A DNA stretch of 64,000 nt. Origin: JADLBR01 sp020847615. Lineage in GTDB: Bacteria > Verrucomicrobiota > Verrucomicrobiia > JADLBR01. A program made the position numbers and the translations under genes. The notes below the pieces were generated by a model. It did not search any database and was not told where the DNA came from. It worked only from the letters and a program-made list of their open reading frames with translations. Positions 1-8,306 of this stretch are shown here, piece by piece (within the stretch, counting starts at the first letter, position 1; every line of letters begins with the position of its first letter). The stretch lies in the NCBI GenBank assembly GCA_026646655.1, contig JAPKHT010000011.1, forward strand, positions 29,449-93,448. Reading direction: 5' to 3'.

Positions 1-761
1 GTCCGCCAGACGACCGGCCCCTGATAGCCGCGCCGCACCGACACCTCGAAACGCACATCCCCCTTCGCCATGGACAGTTCATCCGGGAACAGGCAAGGCA
101 TCGAGTCCCACCCCCAGCGGAACTGTTCGATCAGGTGCCAGTTGAGCGCCGCATCGAAGCCGTCCTTCGTCCCCCATCCCGGTTCCGCGAGGACCAGTTC
201 GCCTTTGCCCGCCCGGATGTTCGCCGCATCGCCATGCGCCTCGTTATCGCGCGGCGTCTTCGCCGGCTCGATCCGTATCCCCACCACCGACAGCGGCTCC
301 TTCCACTCCAGCTTGCGAACCGATTCGCGAAACTCGGGCTCGACCCGCGCCTCGACCGCATCCGCGGTCGCGACATTCAGCGACTCCGCCTGATCCCACA
401 TCGAATACTCGCGCATCCGCGAGCGACGCACCGTCGGAAATACCGGGCGACTCGTGAACGTCGGCACCGCACGCTCCCGTCCGCCCCCATCGCGCAGCAG
501 CAGCACCAGATCAAAATCCCCGGCCAGCCGCGCATACCACCACCGGACCCGCGCCGTTCCCCCCGGCAGCGCGATCGGTCCCGGCGGACGCACCACCACC
601 GCCCCATGCCCCGACGACCCATAGGCCACCCGCAACGCCCCATCGCCCGCCGCCGCCTTCTCCCCACCGTCCACCGCCCACTGCGAAAAATCCCACGGCG
701 ATGCCTCAGACACAGAGCCGACACCCAGAACAATCGCCACCACGAAAACAAGAATTCTCAT
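1..761 (-). CDS. Secreted protein, N-terminal part (runs off the window)
   Basis: An open minus-strand frame starts at the ATG at 759-761 and stays open to the window edge, giving about 253 residues. The first ~23 residues (MRILVFVVAIVLGVGSVSEA) are a clear signal peptide. The mature part contains WDFSQWAVDGGEKAAAGDG and later WDQAESLNVATADAVEARVEPEF. It is rich in beta-type sequence, as in secreted carbohydrate-active or carbohydrate-binding proteins, but no catalytic motif is visible in this part. G or C dominates third codon positions, supporting the frame. I do not recognise the family. The neighbouring glycosidase operon makes a role in extracellular polysaccharide handling plausible, but that is inference. 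Confidence 0.7.
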   Translation of the reverse strand, partial: MRILVFVVAIVLGVGSVSEASPWDFSQWAVDGGEKAAAGDGALRVAYGSSGHGAVVVRPPGPIALPGGTARVRWWYARLAGDFDLVLLLRDGGGRERAVPTFTSRPVFPTVRRSRMREYSMWDQAESLNVATADAVEARVEPEFRESVRKLEWKEPLSVVGIRIEPAKTPRDNEAHGDAANIRAGKGELVLAEPGWGTKDGFDAALNWHLIEQFRWGWDSMPCLFPDELSMAKGDVRFEVSVRRGYQGPVVWR

Positions 762-899
762 GCGTGGCGCCCAAGCTATCGTCCCGCGGTCCCGGTGCCA
801 AGGCGCCCCTACGTCCACAGATCCTCGCGCAAGGGTTGGCCTTGTGTCGCCCGGCGCAGGAGGCGGCGGGCGCACGCAAGGCGCCGCGCGCCTCATCCC

Positions 900-1040
900 A
901 TGGCCATCGTGGGCGGCCGCGTGAACGCGGCACTACGAGCGGTGGAGCGAAAGGCTCGTAGTGACGCCTTCAGGCGTTCCCGGTGGCCGGGCCCAGGCGC
1001 TTGGGAGTGCGGCGCATCCCCGCACCGCTTTGCGCGCCCA
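900..1040. repeat. Intergenic hairpin cluster (REP-like)
   Basis: Between the partial secreted gene and the MITE there are several short palindromes: CACTACGAGC at 931-940 pairs with GCTCGTAGTG at 954-963, followed by a GACGCCT/AGGCGTT hairpin and a GTGCGG/CCGCAC hairpin inside CTTGGG/CCCAAG arms. No gene is supported here. The structures resemble REP or terminator-type intergenic palindromes between the two flanking minus-strand transcription units. Confidence 0.5.
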
Positions 1041-1096
1041 AGATCCCGCACGATTGCGAACCGGCGCGCCGACACCACACGTCATATACCGGCCCT

Positions 1097-1307
1097 CTAG
1101 GAGGCTGTCGGACTTTGTCCGACGGCCTCCTCAGGCAAAACCGCCTTCTATCTGCGAGCAAAGGAGTTATGCAACGAGAGCACGATTCGCTAGACTTGCT
1201 GAGGCACGGTGCCACATCTGGGTCTTGCCCATCATAACTGCCTTGGAATAAGGCGGTTTTGCTTTCTAGCAGCCTGTCGGACTTGGCTAAGTCCGACAGG
1301 CTGCTAG
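1097..1307. repeat. MITE-like inverted-repeat element
   Basis: A 211-bp non-coding element bounded by CTAG on both sides. Each end carries a strong hairpin: 1099-1131 (AGGAGGCTGTCGGAC paired across a 3-nt loop) and 1266-1307 (a perfect 19-bp stem, CTAGCAGCCTGTCGGACTT, with a 4-nt loop). Inside these, CAAAACCGCCTT (1136-1147) pairs with AAGGCGGTTTTG (1250-1261), and AGTTATG pairs with CATAACT near the middle. The whole element can therefore fold as a long inverted repeat with hairpin ends. No open frame lies inside. This is the form of a non-autonomous insertion element (MITE). The mobilising family is not identified. Confidence 0.6.
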
Positions 1308-1431
1308 GATCGTTCCAATCGTATGGGGTCCCTGACGCGAGGATCAGGACCGGGATTTGTCGCGAATGCACTTTCTTCCCTGAGCGAAACGCCCGCGGGT
1401 TCGGATACATCCCCCCCAACGCTAATCGCCA
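1308..1431. other. Non-coding spacer downstream of the GH2 gene
   Basis: No gene is seen. An imperfect hairpin (GGTCCCTGA ... TCAGGACC, about 1326-1350) lies about 80 bp beyond the GH2 stop codon (1432-1434). It could act as a terminator for the minus-strand glycosidase operon. Confidence 0.3.
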
Positions 1432-4400
1432 TCACTCGATCCCGATCTCGGCGAGCGCCGCGAATGGCTGCTTCGGGTTCTGGGGCGACTCCAGCACGAC
1501 GCGCAGATTCCGCGCGACCACGGGCCGCTCCAGCGAGACGCCCGCAGGCCGGACGCCCGGTTCCAGCGCGCCGCTCGCCACCGGCTGTCCCCAGGCATCG
1601 GCGCTGTCGCCCGCATAGACAGTGAACTTCGACACCCTCCCCGAGGCCTGATCCTGCCTCGGGGTCAGCGTCACGGCCGCAATCGTGACCGGTCTCTCGA
1701 ACGCAATGACGACCTCGTGGGGGTAGCCGCCCGCCTTCTGCCAGCGCGAATCCCATGGAGTGTGCCAGAAGGTCGCCGGATCGCCATCGATCAGGTTCGT
1801 CGCCGGATAGTCGTCCGCCTGACCGTCGCAGCGGAGGATCGACGCGCCCGCCGCCTCGATCTTGGACGGCTCACGCAGCAACGATGCAATCTGATCGTAC
1901 GTCATCGAAACACCTGGATCAAATCCCCCGGTGCTCATGTACGCCAGCAGGCTGTGGCGCAGCTGCCGCGCCACGGGGCGTTCTCCCAATCCCGTCGCGA
2001 GATCGATGCCGCATGCCAACAGCTTCCCCTTCCCGACCCGCGCCTCGAACGCTAGGGCCAGCTTGCGGTTCGTCACCCAGTCGTCGACGACCTGCACCAC
2101 CGGCCGCAGGTCGCGGGGCAACGCATCGAGAATGAAAGGATGTGATCGTGAGACAAGCTCCCACCACTGCCAATTGCTGTGGAAGTCTGTGGGAAACCCG
2201 GCGAGCGCCGGATGCTTCGGGTTGCAGAGGATGCCCAGGGTGTGCGGGGGCTGGCGCTTGGTCCATGCCGTGTTCCAGAAGATGGGCGAAAACCCGATCT
2301 TCACGCGCCCCAGCGCATCCCCGCGAACCATCGGGGGCGGCGCTAGCAGCAGCACCTTGCCGCCGGACTCCAGCCGTTCGCGGGCGGCCTCATCGAATCG
2401 GCCCGCCACGAGCACCCCCCCGGGTTCCTCCCCATCGACGCGCGCCGGGTACACCCACACGTCCCACTCGTTGCGCGCGATCTCCGCCGCAGAGAGGCCG
2501 TGCGTCTGCCCGACACCCACCTCAAGCCGATACCGGCCGGGCGACGCGATCCCCCGCAGATCGATCCCGATCTCCCCGATCCGCGCCATCTCACCGGTGG
2601 GAATCGTCCGTGTCTCGAAGTGCCCGCCGGCGAACGCCACGCCATCGTCCCCCTTCAGTTCCCACACGACCGCACAGTTCGCCAAGGGCGCAGGGCCGAA
2701 ATGCGCCAGGTCGATCTCGGCCCCGAGTCTCTCCCCCTCCACGAACACCCGCTTCGGCAGGCGGGCCAGGGGCACGACCGGCCCGCAAAAACGACGGAAT
2801 TCCGCCGGGGTGATGTATCCCTTCGAGTCCCAGAACGGATCCAGCACGCCCACCAGCGCCGTGCCCTGGCCCGGGAAATCGTGCAGGTCGAGCAACTGGA
2901 ATCCGCCCATGCCCGGCGTGCGCAGCGCCGACTCGATCTCCTCTTTATAGCAGAGGGCCTGCAACTTGCCCGACGCCATCAGGAAATCCCGCGCCTGCCC
3001 GCCCATGCCTTTGGCCACCAGCGCATCGCGGAAAATCTCGAAATTCTTCGCCTTGAGGTGGCCCGTATACTTCTCGATCTCGTCAAAGTTGGGGTACACG
3101 CACCACTGGCCGATCTCGTGACTGATCACAGGTTGCGGGTGCGATTCGATGAAGTCTCGATAGTCGGTCAAGGTCTCCGGGGGCTTTGCGTTGATGCGCG
3201 ACCGCAGCCCCCCACCCCAGGCCTGGATGCGCGGCTTCGGAGTCACGTGGAACTGGTTCTCGGGGATCTCGGGCCATCCCGAAGCCGAGGTGTACAGGCG
3301 GCGGCCATCCTCGGCCCTGTGGCGGTTCACCCACTCCGCGAGCCACGCGGCGTGCTCCTTGCCCGCCGGCTCGTTGCCGTGCGCCAACAGCAGGAACGAG
3401 GGATGGTTGCCGTAGGCTCGCCGGATGCGCTCCGATTCGTCATAGAGCCACGCGTCTATCGACCTGCCGTCGCCGACTGTCGAGCCCTGGTTCACCCAGG
3501 CGGCCACCTCCACTTGAAAGTAGAAGCCCAGCTCATCCGCGGCGATGAACGCCGCCTCCGGCGGGCAGTGCGAATGAAACCGGATGTGGTTCAATCCGTG
3601 CGCCTGACAAACCCTGATGATCCGCCTCCAGCTCTCGACGTCGGTCGGCGGATGCCCCGTCAGTGGGAAAATGCAGCACTCCAGCGTGCCCCTTAAAAAG
3701 ATCCGTCTGCCGTTGACCGTGATCCGCCGGCCATCCGTCCCGACCTCGCGCAGGCCAAAGTCCACCGCCCGGCAATCCGTGGCCCCGCCCCGGCCCCGCC
3801 ATGTCACCTCCATGCGATAGACGTTCGGCGAAAATTCGTCCCACGACCTCGCCCCATCACCCATCTGCAAATCGAGCGACACCGTCGTCCCAGACGGCCT
3901 CACCGTCACCGGAACCCCCGCCGCCGCAACCTCTTCACCCGCGCCCGAACCCTTCGGCACCGCCCGCAGCGCGACCTCGCCCTCCGCCGCCGCTCCCGTC
4001 CTATTGCAGAGCCGCACCTCGACCCGCGCCGATTTCTTGGCGACATCCGGGAACACCTGGACGTCGTCCACCCACACCGGATCCGAGGCCCGCAACAGGA
4101 TGTCGCCCACGATCCCATTCCAGTTGCCCTGGGTATGATCCGAGACGCTGTGCGCGTTGATTCCGACCTCCGCGATCATCCGGTTGTCCACGCGCACCGT
4201 CAGGCGATGCTTCCCCGGCGACAGCAGCTCACTCAGGTCATGCTCGTGGGGCACCGAAAGGCTATCGCCAGAGCCCGCCAATCGATCATCGACCCACACC
4301 GTGGTCTCCCAGTGCGGTCGCTCCATCGACAGCACGATCCGCCGCCCGCGCCAGGCCTCGGGCACCTCCACGTCGCGCTGGTACCATGCCGCGCCCACAT

Positions 4401-4737
4401 AGACCCTCTCCGGCTGGAGCCAGAAAGGGATCTTCACGTTGCCCGCCTCACGGTACTTCGCGTACTCGGGGGCCTCAAACCAGGAACGGTCATTGATCCC
4501 CCCGGTCCATGCCGTGTTCGTGCCCACCTCGTCCCCGATCCGCTGCACCGCCAGCGATCCCGGCAACTTCACCGCCCCATCGAGATCGCTCGCGAACCAC
4601 CGATCCGCCACGCCCCGATCTTCCCGGTCCAGCGCAAATCGCCACTCGCCGCCAAGACCGATGGATCCCTCTCCCGCCGCCCGAGATCCATCAGCCAGCC
4701 AGAACGCGCCCAACGCAACCAACAGCACCGCCCTCAT
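1432..4737 (-). CDS. Secreted GH2-family glycosidase with C-terminal discoidin domain
   Basis: A 1101-residue exported glycoside hydrolase of family 2 (beta-galactosidase/beta-glucuronidase/beta-mannosidase group), expected to cleave terminal beta-linked sugars. Residues 1-20 are a signal peptide. A jelly-roll sugar-binding domain (about 28-220) and an Ig-like domain precede a TIM barrel. There LAHGNEPAG gives the general acid/base Glu456 and PVISHEIGQW gives the nucleophile Glu541. The last ~140 residues (ATNLIDGDPATFWHTPW ... AALAEIGIE) are an F5/8 type C (discoidin, CBM32-like) domain. The ATG at 4737 was chosen over longer in-frame starts because it begins the signal peptide and lies 13 bp after the transporter stop. 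Last gene of the operon. Substrate is not certain. Confidence 0.9.
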   Translation of the reverse strand: MRAVLLVALGAFWLADGSRAAGEGSIGLGGEWRFALDREDRGVADRWFASDLDGAVKLPGSLAVQRIGDEVGTNTAWTGGINDRSWFEAPEYAKYREAGNVKIPFWLQPERVYVGAAWYQRDVEVPEAWRGRRIVLSMERPHWETTVWVDDRLAGSGDSLSVPHEHDLSELLSPGKHRLTVRVDNRMIAEVGINAHSVSDHTQGNWNGIVGDILLRASDPVWVDDVQVFPDVAKKSARVEVRLCNRTGAAAEGEVALRAVPKGSGAGEEVAAAGVPVTVRPSGTTVSLDLQMGDGARSWDEFSPNVYRMEVTWRGRGGATDCRAVDFGLREVGTDGRRITVNGRRIFLRGTLECCIFPLTGHPPTDVESWRRIIRVCQAHGLNHIRFHSHCPPEAAFIAADELGFYFQVEVAAWVNQGSTVGDGRSIDAWLYDESERIRRAYGNHPSFLLLAHGNEPAGKEHAAWLAEWVNRHRAEDGRRLYTSASGWPEIPENQFHVTPKPRIQAWGGGLRSRINAKPPETLTDYRDFIESHPQPVISHEIGQWCVYPNFDEIEKYTGHLKAKNFEIFRDALVAKGMGGQARDFLMASGKLQALCYKEEIESALRTPGMGGFQLLDLHDFPGQGTALVGVLDPFWDSKGYITPAEFRRFCGPVVPLARLPKRVFVEGERLGAEIDLAHFGPAPLANCAVVWELKGDDGVAFAGGHFETRTIPTGEMARIGEIGIDLRGIASPGRYRLEVGVGQTHGLSAAEIARNEWDVWVYPARVDGEEPGGVLVAGRFDEAARERLESGGKVLLLAPPPMVRGDALGRVKIGFSPIFWNTAWTKRQPPHTLGILCNPKHPALAGFPTDFHSNWQWWELVSRSHPFILDALPRDLRPVVQVVDDWVTNRKLALAFEARVGKGKLLACGIDLATGLGERPVARQLRHSLLAYMSTGGFDPGVSMTYDQIASLLREPSKIEAAGASILRCDGQADDYPATNLIDGDPATFWHTPWDSRWQKAGGYPHEVVIAFERPVTIAAVTLTPRQDQASGRVSKFTVYAGDSADAWGQPVASGALEPGVRPAGVSLERPVVARNLRVVLESPQNPKQPFAALAEIGIE

Positions 4738-4750
4738 GCCGCCTCCTGTC

Positions 4751-6175
4751 CTAATCCACCAGCTCCCGCTCGATGTCCTCGAGCGTCTTGCCCTTCGTCT
4801 CCGGCAACCGCGCCCAGATGAAAACGAATCCCGCCACGCAAATGATCGCATATGTCCAGAACGTCCCGGCCGCCCCAAAGACCCGATTCAGCGCGGGGAA
4901 GGTGAACGTCAGCACGAAACACGCGACCCAGAGCGCCGTCACGGCCACCGCCATCGCGGCGCCACGGATCCGGTTCGGAAAAATCTCTGATATGACGACC
5001 CATGTCACCGGCGCCAGCGACATCGCGTAGCAGCCGATCGCGGCCAATACCAAGATCAACATCGGCAGGCCCTTCACCCCGGCCGCAAAACAGCCGCCCA
5101 GCGCCACGTAAATCAACCCCAGGCCCGCCGCGCCCATCAGCATCAGCGGACGCCGCCCCAGCCGATCCACCGTCCCGAGCGCCACGAAAGTGAACGCCAT
5201 GTTGACCGAACCGGTCCACGCGATGTTCTTCAGCGTGTCCGAGATGTCGTATCCCGCCGCGCGGAAGATCTCCTCCGCGTAGTTGAATATCACGTTGATC
5301 CCGCACCACTGCTGGAACACCGCCAGTCCAACGCCCAGCAGCAAGACCCGCCGCATCTTCGCGCCCAGCAGCTCCCGGAAGTCCACGCGGGCCACCTCGT
5401 TAACGAGCGTGGCCTCGATCTCCGAGATCGCCCGCGCCGCAAAGGCCTCGCCCCCGACCCGCGCCAGAACCCCCCGGGCCTCCCCCTCGCGGCCATTCTT
5501 CGCCAGCCAGCGCGGGCTCTCCGGAACGAAGAACATGCTGACGAAGAACAGCAGCGACGGCACGGCCGTCAGCCCAAACATCCACCGCCAGCCCTGCTGC
5601 CCATACCACGAGTTCACGATGTACTCATCCGTCGCGCCGTCCGGCATGCCGCGCACCAGCGCCCAATTGATGTACTGCGCCAACAGGATGCCGACCACGA
5701 TGGTCAGCTGGTTGATCGCGACCAGTCGTCCGCGCAAACCCGCGGGCGCCATCTCCGCGATGTACATCGGCGAAAGGCTCGACGCCAAACCGATGGCGAC
5801 CCCCCCCAGCATCCGCCACGCCACGAATACCCCAAATCCCTCGGCCAGCGCGTTGCCCACCGAAGTCGCCGCGAATAGAAACGCCGACACGATCAAAAGC
5901 CGTTTCCTGCCGAACCTGTCGCTCAGCACCCCCGCCGCCAGCGCGCCAAATAGGCACCCCACCAGCGCGCAACTGTTCGCCCACCCGCTCAGCGCCGGAT
6001 CATCCAGATGAAAATAGCGCTCGAAAAACGGCTTCGCCCCGCCGATGACGACCCAGTCATAGCCAAAGAGCAACCCCCCCATCGCCGCCACGAGAGACAC
6101 GGTCCAGATGAAGGCCATGTGATATCGCACGGGCCCCGCGCCCGGCGCATCCGCCGATGATGATTGCAGTATCAT
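4751..6175 (-). CDS. MFS sugar transporter (sugar porter family)
   Basis: About 474 residues, 12 predicted membrane helices, inner membrane. Sugar-porter signatures are present: LLFGYDWVVIGGAKPFF after helix 1, DRFGRKRLL in loop 2-3, the VPESPRWL motif before the central loop, DRLGRRPLM in loop 8-9, and a C-terminal LPETKGKTLEDIE. It likely imports a monosaccharide by proton symport. Start taken at the ATG of MILQSSS, which has a GGAG upstream; an ATG 33 bp earlier is possible. It sits between the GH27 and GH2 genes (gaps of 45 and 13 bp), so it probably imports the galactose or related sugar these enzymes release. Confidence 0.92.
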   Translation of the reverse strand: MILQSSSADAPGAGPVRYHMAFIWTVSLVAAMGGLLFGYDWVVIGGAKPFFERYFHLDDPALSGWANSCALVGCLFGALAAGVLSDRFGRKRLLIVSAFLFAATSVGNALAEGFGVFVAWRMLGGVAIGLASSLSPMYIAEMAPAGLRGRLVAINQLTIVVGILLAQYINWALVRGMPDGATDEYIVNSWYGQQGWRWMFGLTAVPSLLFFVSMFFVPESPRWLAKNGREGEARGVLARVGGEAFAARAISEIEATLVNEVARVDFRELLGAKMRRVLLLGVGLAVFQQWCGINVIFNYAEEIFRAAGYDISDTLKNIAWTGSVNMAFTFVALGTVDRLGRRPLMLMGAAGLGLIYVALGGCFAAGVKGLPMLILVLAAIGCYAMSLAPVTWVVISEIFPNRIRGAAMAVAVTALWVACFVLTFTFPALNRVFGAAGTFWTYAIICVAGFVFIWARLPETKGKTLEDIERELVD

Positions 6176-6220
6176 AAGCGCATTAGACGCTCCCGCGCCT
6201 CGGCACATCTGCGGGAGATT

Positions 6221-8296
6221 TCATTCTTTCCCCTCTTTCCACAGTCTCATCACGAAACATCCGCGCGCCGCCAGTTTCGCGGCATGGCGCCCCGGCGGGA
6301 CACCCAGATCTTTCTGTCGCCACAGATCCCGCGCCCGCCAGGCGCCCTCGATCCCCAGCGCCCCCCATGTCGCGGACACCTCTGCGGGGAAGTATCCCTG
6401 GTTGAACAGGCCGACGGCCTTGCTCCCATCGGCCATGTCCTTGACCATCGCAAACGTGTCCTCCCCGAGCATCACCACCCGCGCGCATTGCCCCACCGGA
6501 TCCTGATTCACTTCGATCAGTTCCGTGTTGCACAGGACGTTCAGCGTGAACTCATCAAGACGGGTCATGTCCCCGCTGTAAAACAGGGGCGCGGCCATCA
6601 GGCACCACAGCGACATGAACGAGTACTGCTCGCTCGGGCTGATCGGGCAGGCCTTGGGCATGCCGCGCCCCCCCTGCGCCTCCACGCGCGCGTCTCCGAC
6701 GTAGCCGATCTGTATGTAGTCGGGATCATTCCACGCCCCCGGCCGATTCCACTCGCGGTGCTCCGCGTTCTTCAGCGCCACCTCGAACACGCGATCCAGC
6801 TCGAAACCGAGGTCGCCGGCCGTCCGCCAGGAATGACCCCCGATCTCCGCACCCCATTTCCAGACCTCGCCCATCCCATACTGGCAGAGATTGAAGACGA
6901 TATCGCGCGGCACCTGCCTCAGGATGTCGCCCATGAGGCGATACGGTTTCTGGAGGACATCCAGGCCCCATTCGTCCCGTTTGCCGCCGGCGACCTGCGT
7001 GTAGCTGCACCAGTCGTACTTCAGCAGGTCGTAACCCCACTCGGCAAACTTCCGCGCGTCCCGCTCCTCGTGCCCGTAGCTGCCCGAGAACTTCCCGCAA
7101 GTCAGCGGCCCCGGCGAGGTGTAGATGCCGGCCTTCAACCCCTTCGCGTGGATATAATCGGCCAGGCCCTTCATGTCGGGGAAATACTGGTTGGGCACGA
7201 TGTCGCCCTTCTCGTCGCGCAGCGGCCCGACGCGCTTCGGGTCCGGAAACTCGGGCGCGTTCATCCAGCAGTCGTCGATGCTGACGTACTGGTAACCCGC
7301 ATCGGCCATGCCGCTGCTCACCATGATGTCCGCCGCCTCCCTCATCATCGCGTCGGTGATCCGGTTGTAATGGGCGTACCAGTGGTTCCATCCCATCGTC
7401 GGCGTCAGCGCGATCTTGTCACCGCAAATGATCCGGAACGCGCGCCGCGCCTCCCCGCGCCCGTTCTTGGCGTGGAATGTCACGGCGTATTCGCCGCGCC
7501 CGCGCAACGCGCCCGTCACGATCCCCCGCGCCGCGTCGAGCCGCAGCCCCTCCGGCAGACCCTCCGCGGAGAACGCGATCGGGCGCTCGCCGGTGGCCGG
7601 TATCCGATAGATGAAGGGATTGCCCGGCCGGCAGCCGTACACGAGCGGCCCGTTGATCTTCGGGGCGGGCCCGGGCCCAGGCGTCAACACGAACGGCTCT
7701 TCCCTCGGCGCCAGCGGCCCTGCTGCCGTGGCCGGCCTCGCCCCATCGACGACGAAGCGCGCCTCCGCCCAGTTGCCGTGATCGCTGGTCTTCCCATCGC
7801 CCGCGTCGGTCACAAGGAGGAGCAGGTTCGTGACGCCCGCCAGCGCCAGATCCACGGCCTTGGCCGCATCGCCGCACCGCATCACGCCAGAATCAAATAG
7901 CCTCCTCCCGTCCGCCTTGATCTGGAAGACCACACTGCCGTCTCCACCCGCCGCATCGTCCACGCCGACCGAGGCTAGGAATCGTCCCGCGCCCCCGTCC
8001 AGCACCACCCACAGCTTGCTATCGGCGTGCGTCCCCACCCCCCGGTCAAATTTCTTGCCCCCGATCGACAGCGGCTTGCCCCGCATCGAGCGATTGGCCT
8101 GTGCCTTGCCCCATCCCTGCCGCACCTGCGCGAGATCGAGCGCATCGAGCCAGGCGGTCTCTTCGGCATTGGCCACTGGGGCGCACGTGGCCAAGAACAG
8201 CACGGGCAACACCCACCCAACGACCGTCCCTGGGGTCCGTCGCCCGCCCCGATTCGACTGATCCATATCATCCACGGTTCCTGTTCTCATAGCCAT
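6221..8296 (-). CDS. Secreted GH27 alpha-galactosidase with NPCBM domain
   Basis: 691 residues. A membrane-spanning export signal (about 25-44, WVLPVLFLATCAPVANA) is followed by an NPCBM sugar-binding domain (about 47-185, including FDRGVGTHADSKLWVVLDGG) and a putative Ig-like domain (215-290, with GLPEGLRLD ... GRGEYAVTFHAKN). The GH27 TIM barrel then begins at PTMGWNHWYAHYN. YDLLKYDWCSY supplies the nucleophile Asp428, and RTAGDLGFELD the likely acid/base Asp495. It should release terminal alpha-galactose from oligo- or polysaccharides outside the cytoplasm. Start chosen at 8296 because GGAAAGG precedes it; ATG codons two residues and nine residues further in are also possible. Operon partner of the transporter downstream. 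Confidence 0.92.
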   Translation of the reverse strand: MAMRTGTVDDMDQSNRGGRRTPGTVVGWVLPVLFLATCAPVANAEETAWLDALDLAQVRQGWGKAQANRSMRGKPLSIGGKKFDRGVGTHADSKLWVVLDGGAGRFLASVGVDDAAGGDGSVVFQIKADGRRLFDSGVMRCGDAAKAVDLALAGVTNLLLLVTDAGDGKTSDHGNWAEARFVVDGARPATAAGPLAPREEPFVLTPGPGPAPKINGPLVYGCRPGNPFIYRIPATGERPIAFSAEGLPEGLRLDAARGIVTGALRGRGEYAVTFHAKNGRGEARRAFRIICGDKIALTPTMGWNHWYAHYNRITDAMMREAADIMVSSGMADAGYQYVSIDDCWMNAPEFPDPKRVGPLRDEKGDIVPNQYFPDMKGLADYIHAKGLKAGIYTSPGPLTCGKFSGSYGHEERDARKFAEWGYDLLKYDWCSYTQVAGGKRDEWGLDVLQKPYRLMGDILRQVPRDIVFNLCQYGMGEVWKWGAEIGGHSWRTAGDLGFELDRVFEVALKNAEHREWNRPGAWNDPDYIQIGYVGDARVEAQGGRGMPKACPISPSEQYSFMSLWCLMAAPLFYSGDMTRLDEFTLNVLCNTELIEVNQDPVGQCARVVMLGEDTFAMVKDMADGSKAVGLFNQGYFPAEVSATWGALGIEGAWRARDLWRQKDLGVPPGRHAAKLAARGCFVMRLWKEGKE

Positions 8297-8306
8297 GCGC
8301 CCTTTC

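Noticed and set aside
4135..4821. Plus-strand open frame opposite the GH2 gene
   Set aside because: Pro/Arg/His-rich antisense shadow in high-GC DNA; the GH2 frame is unmistakable.
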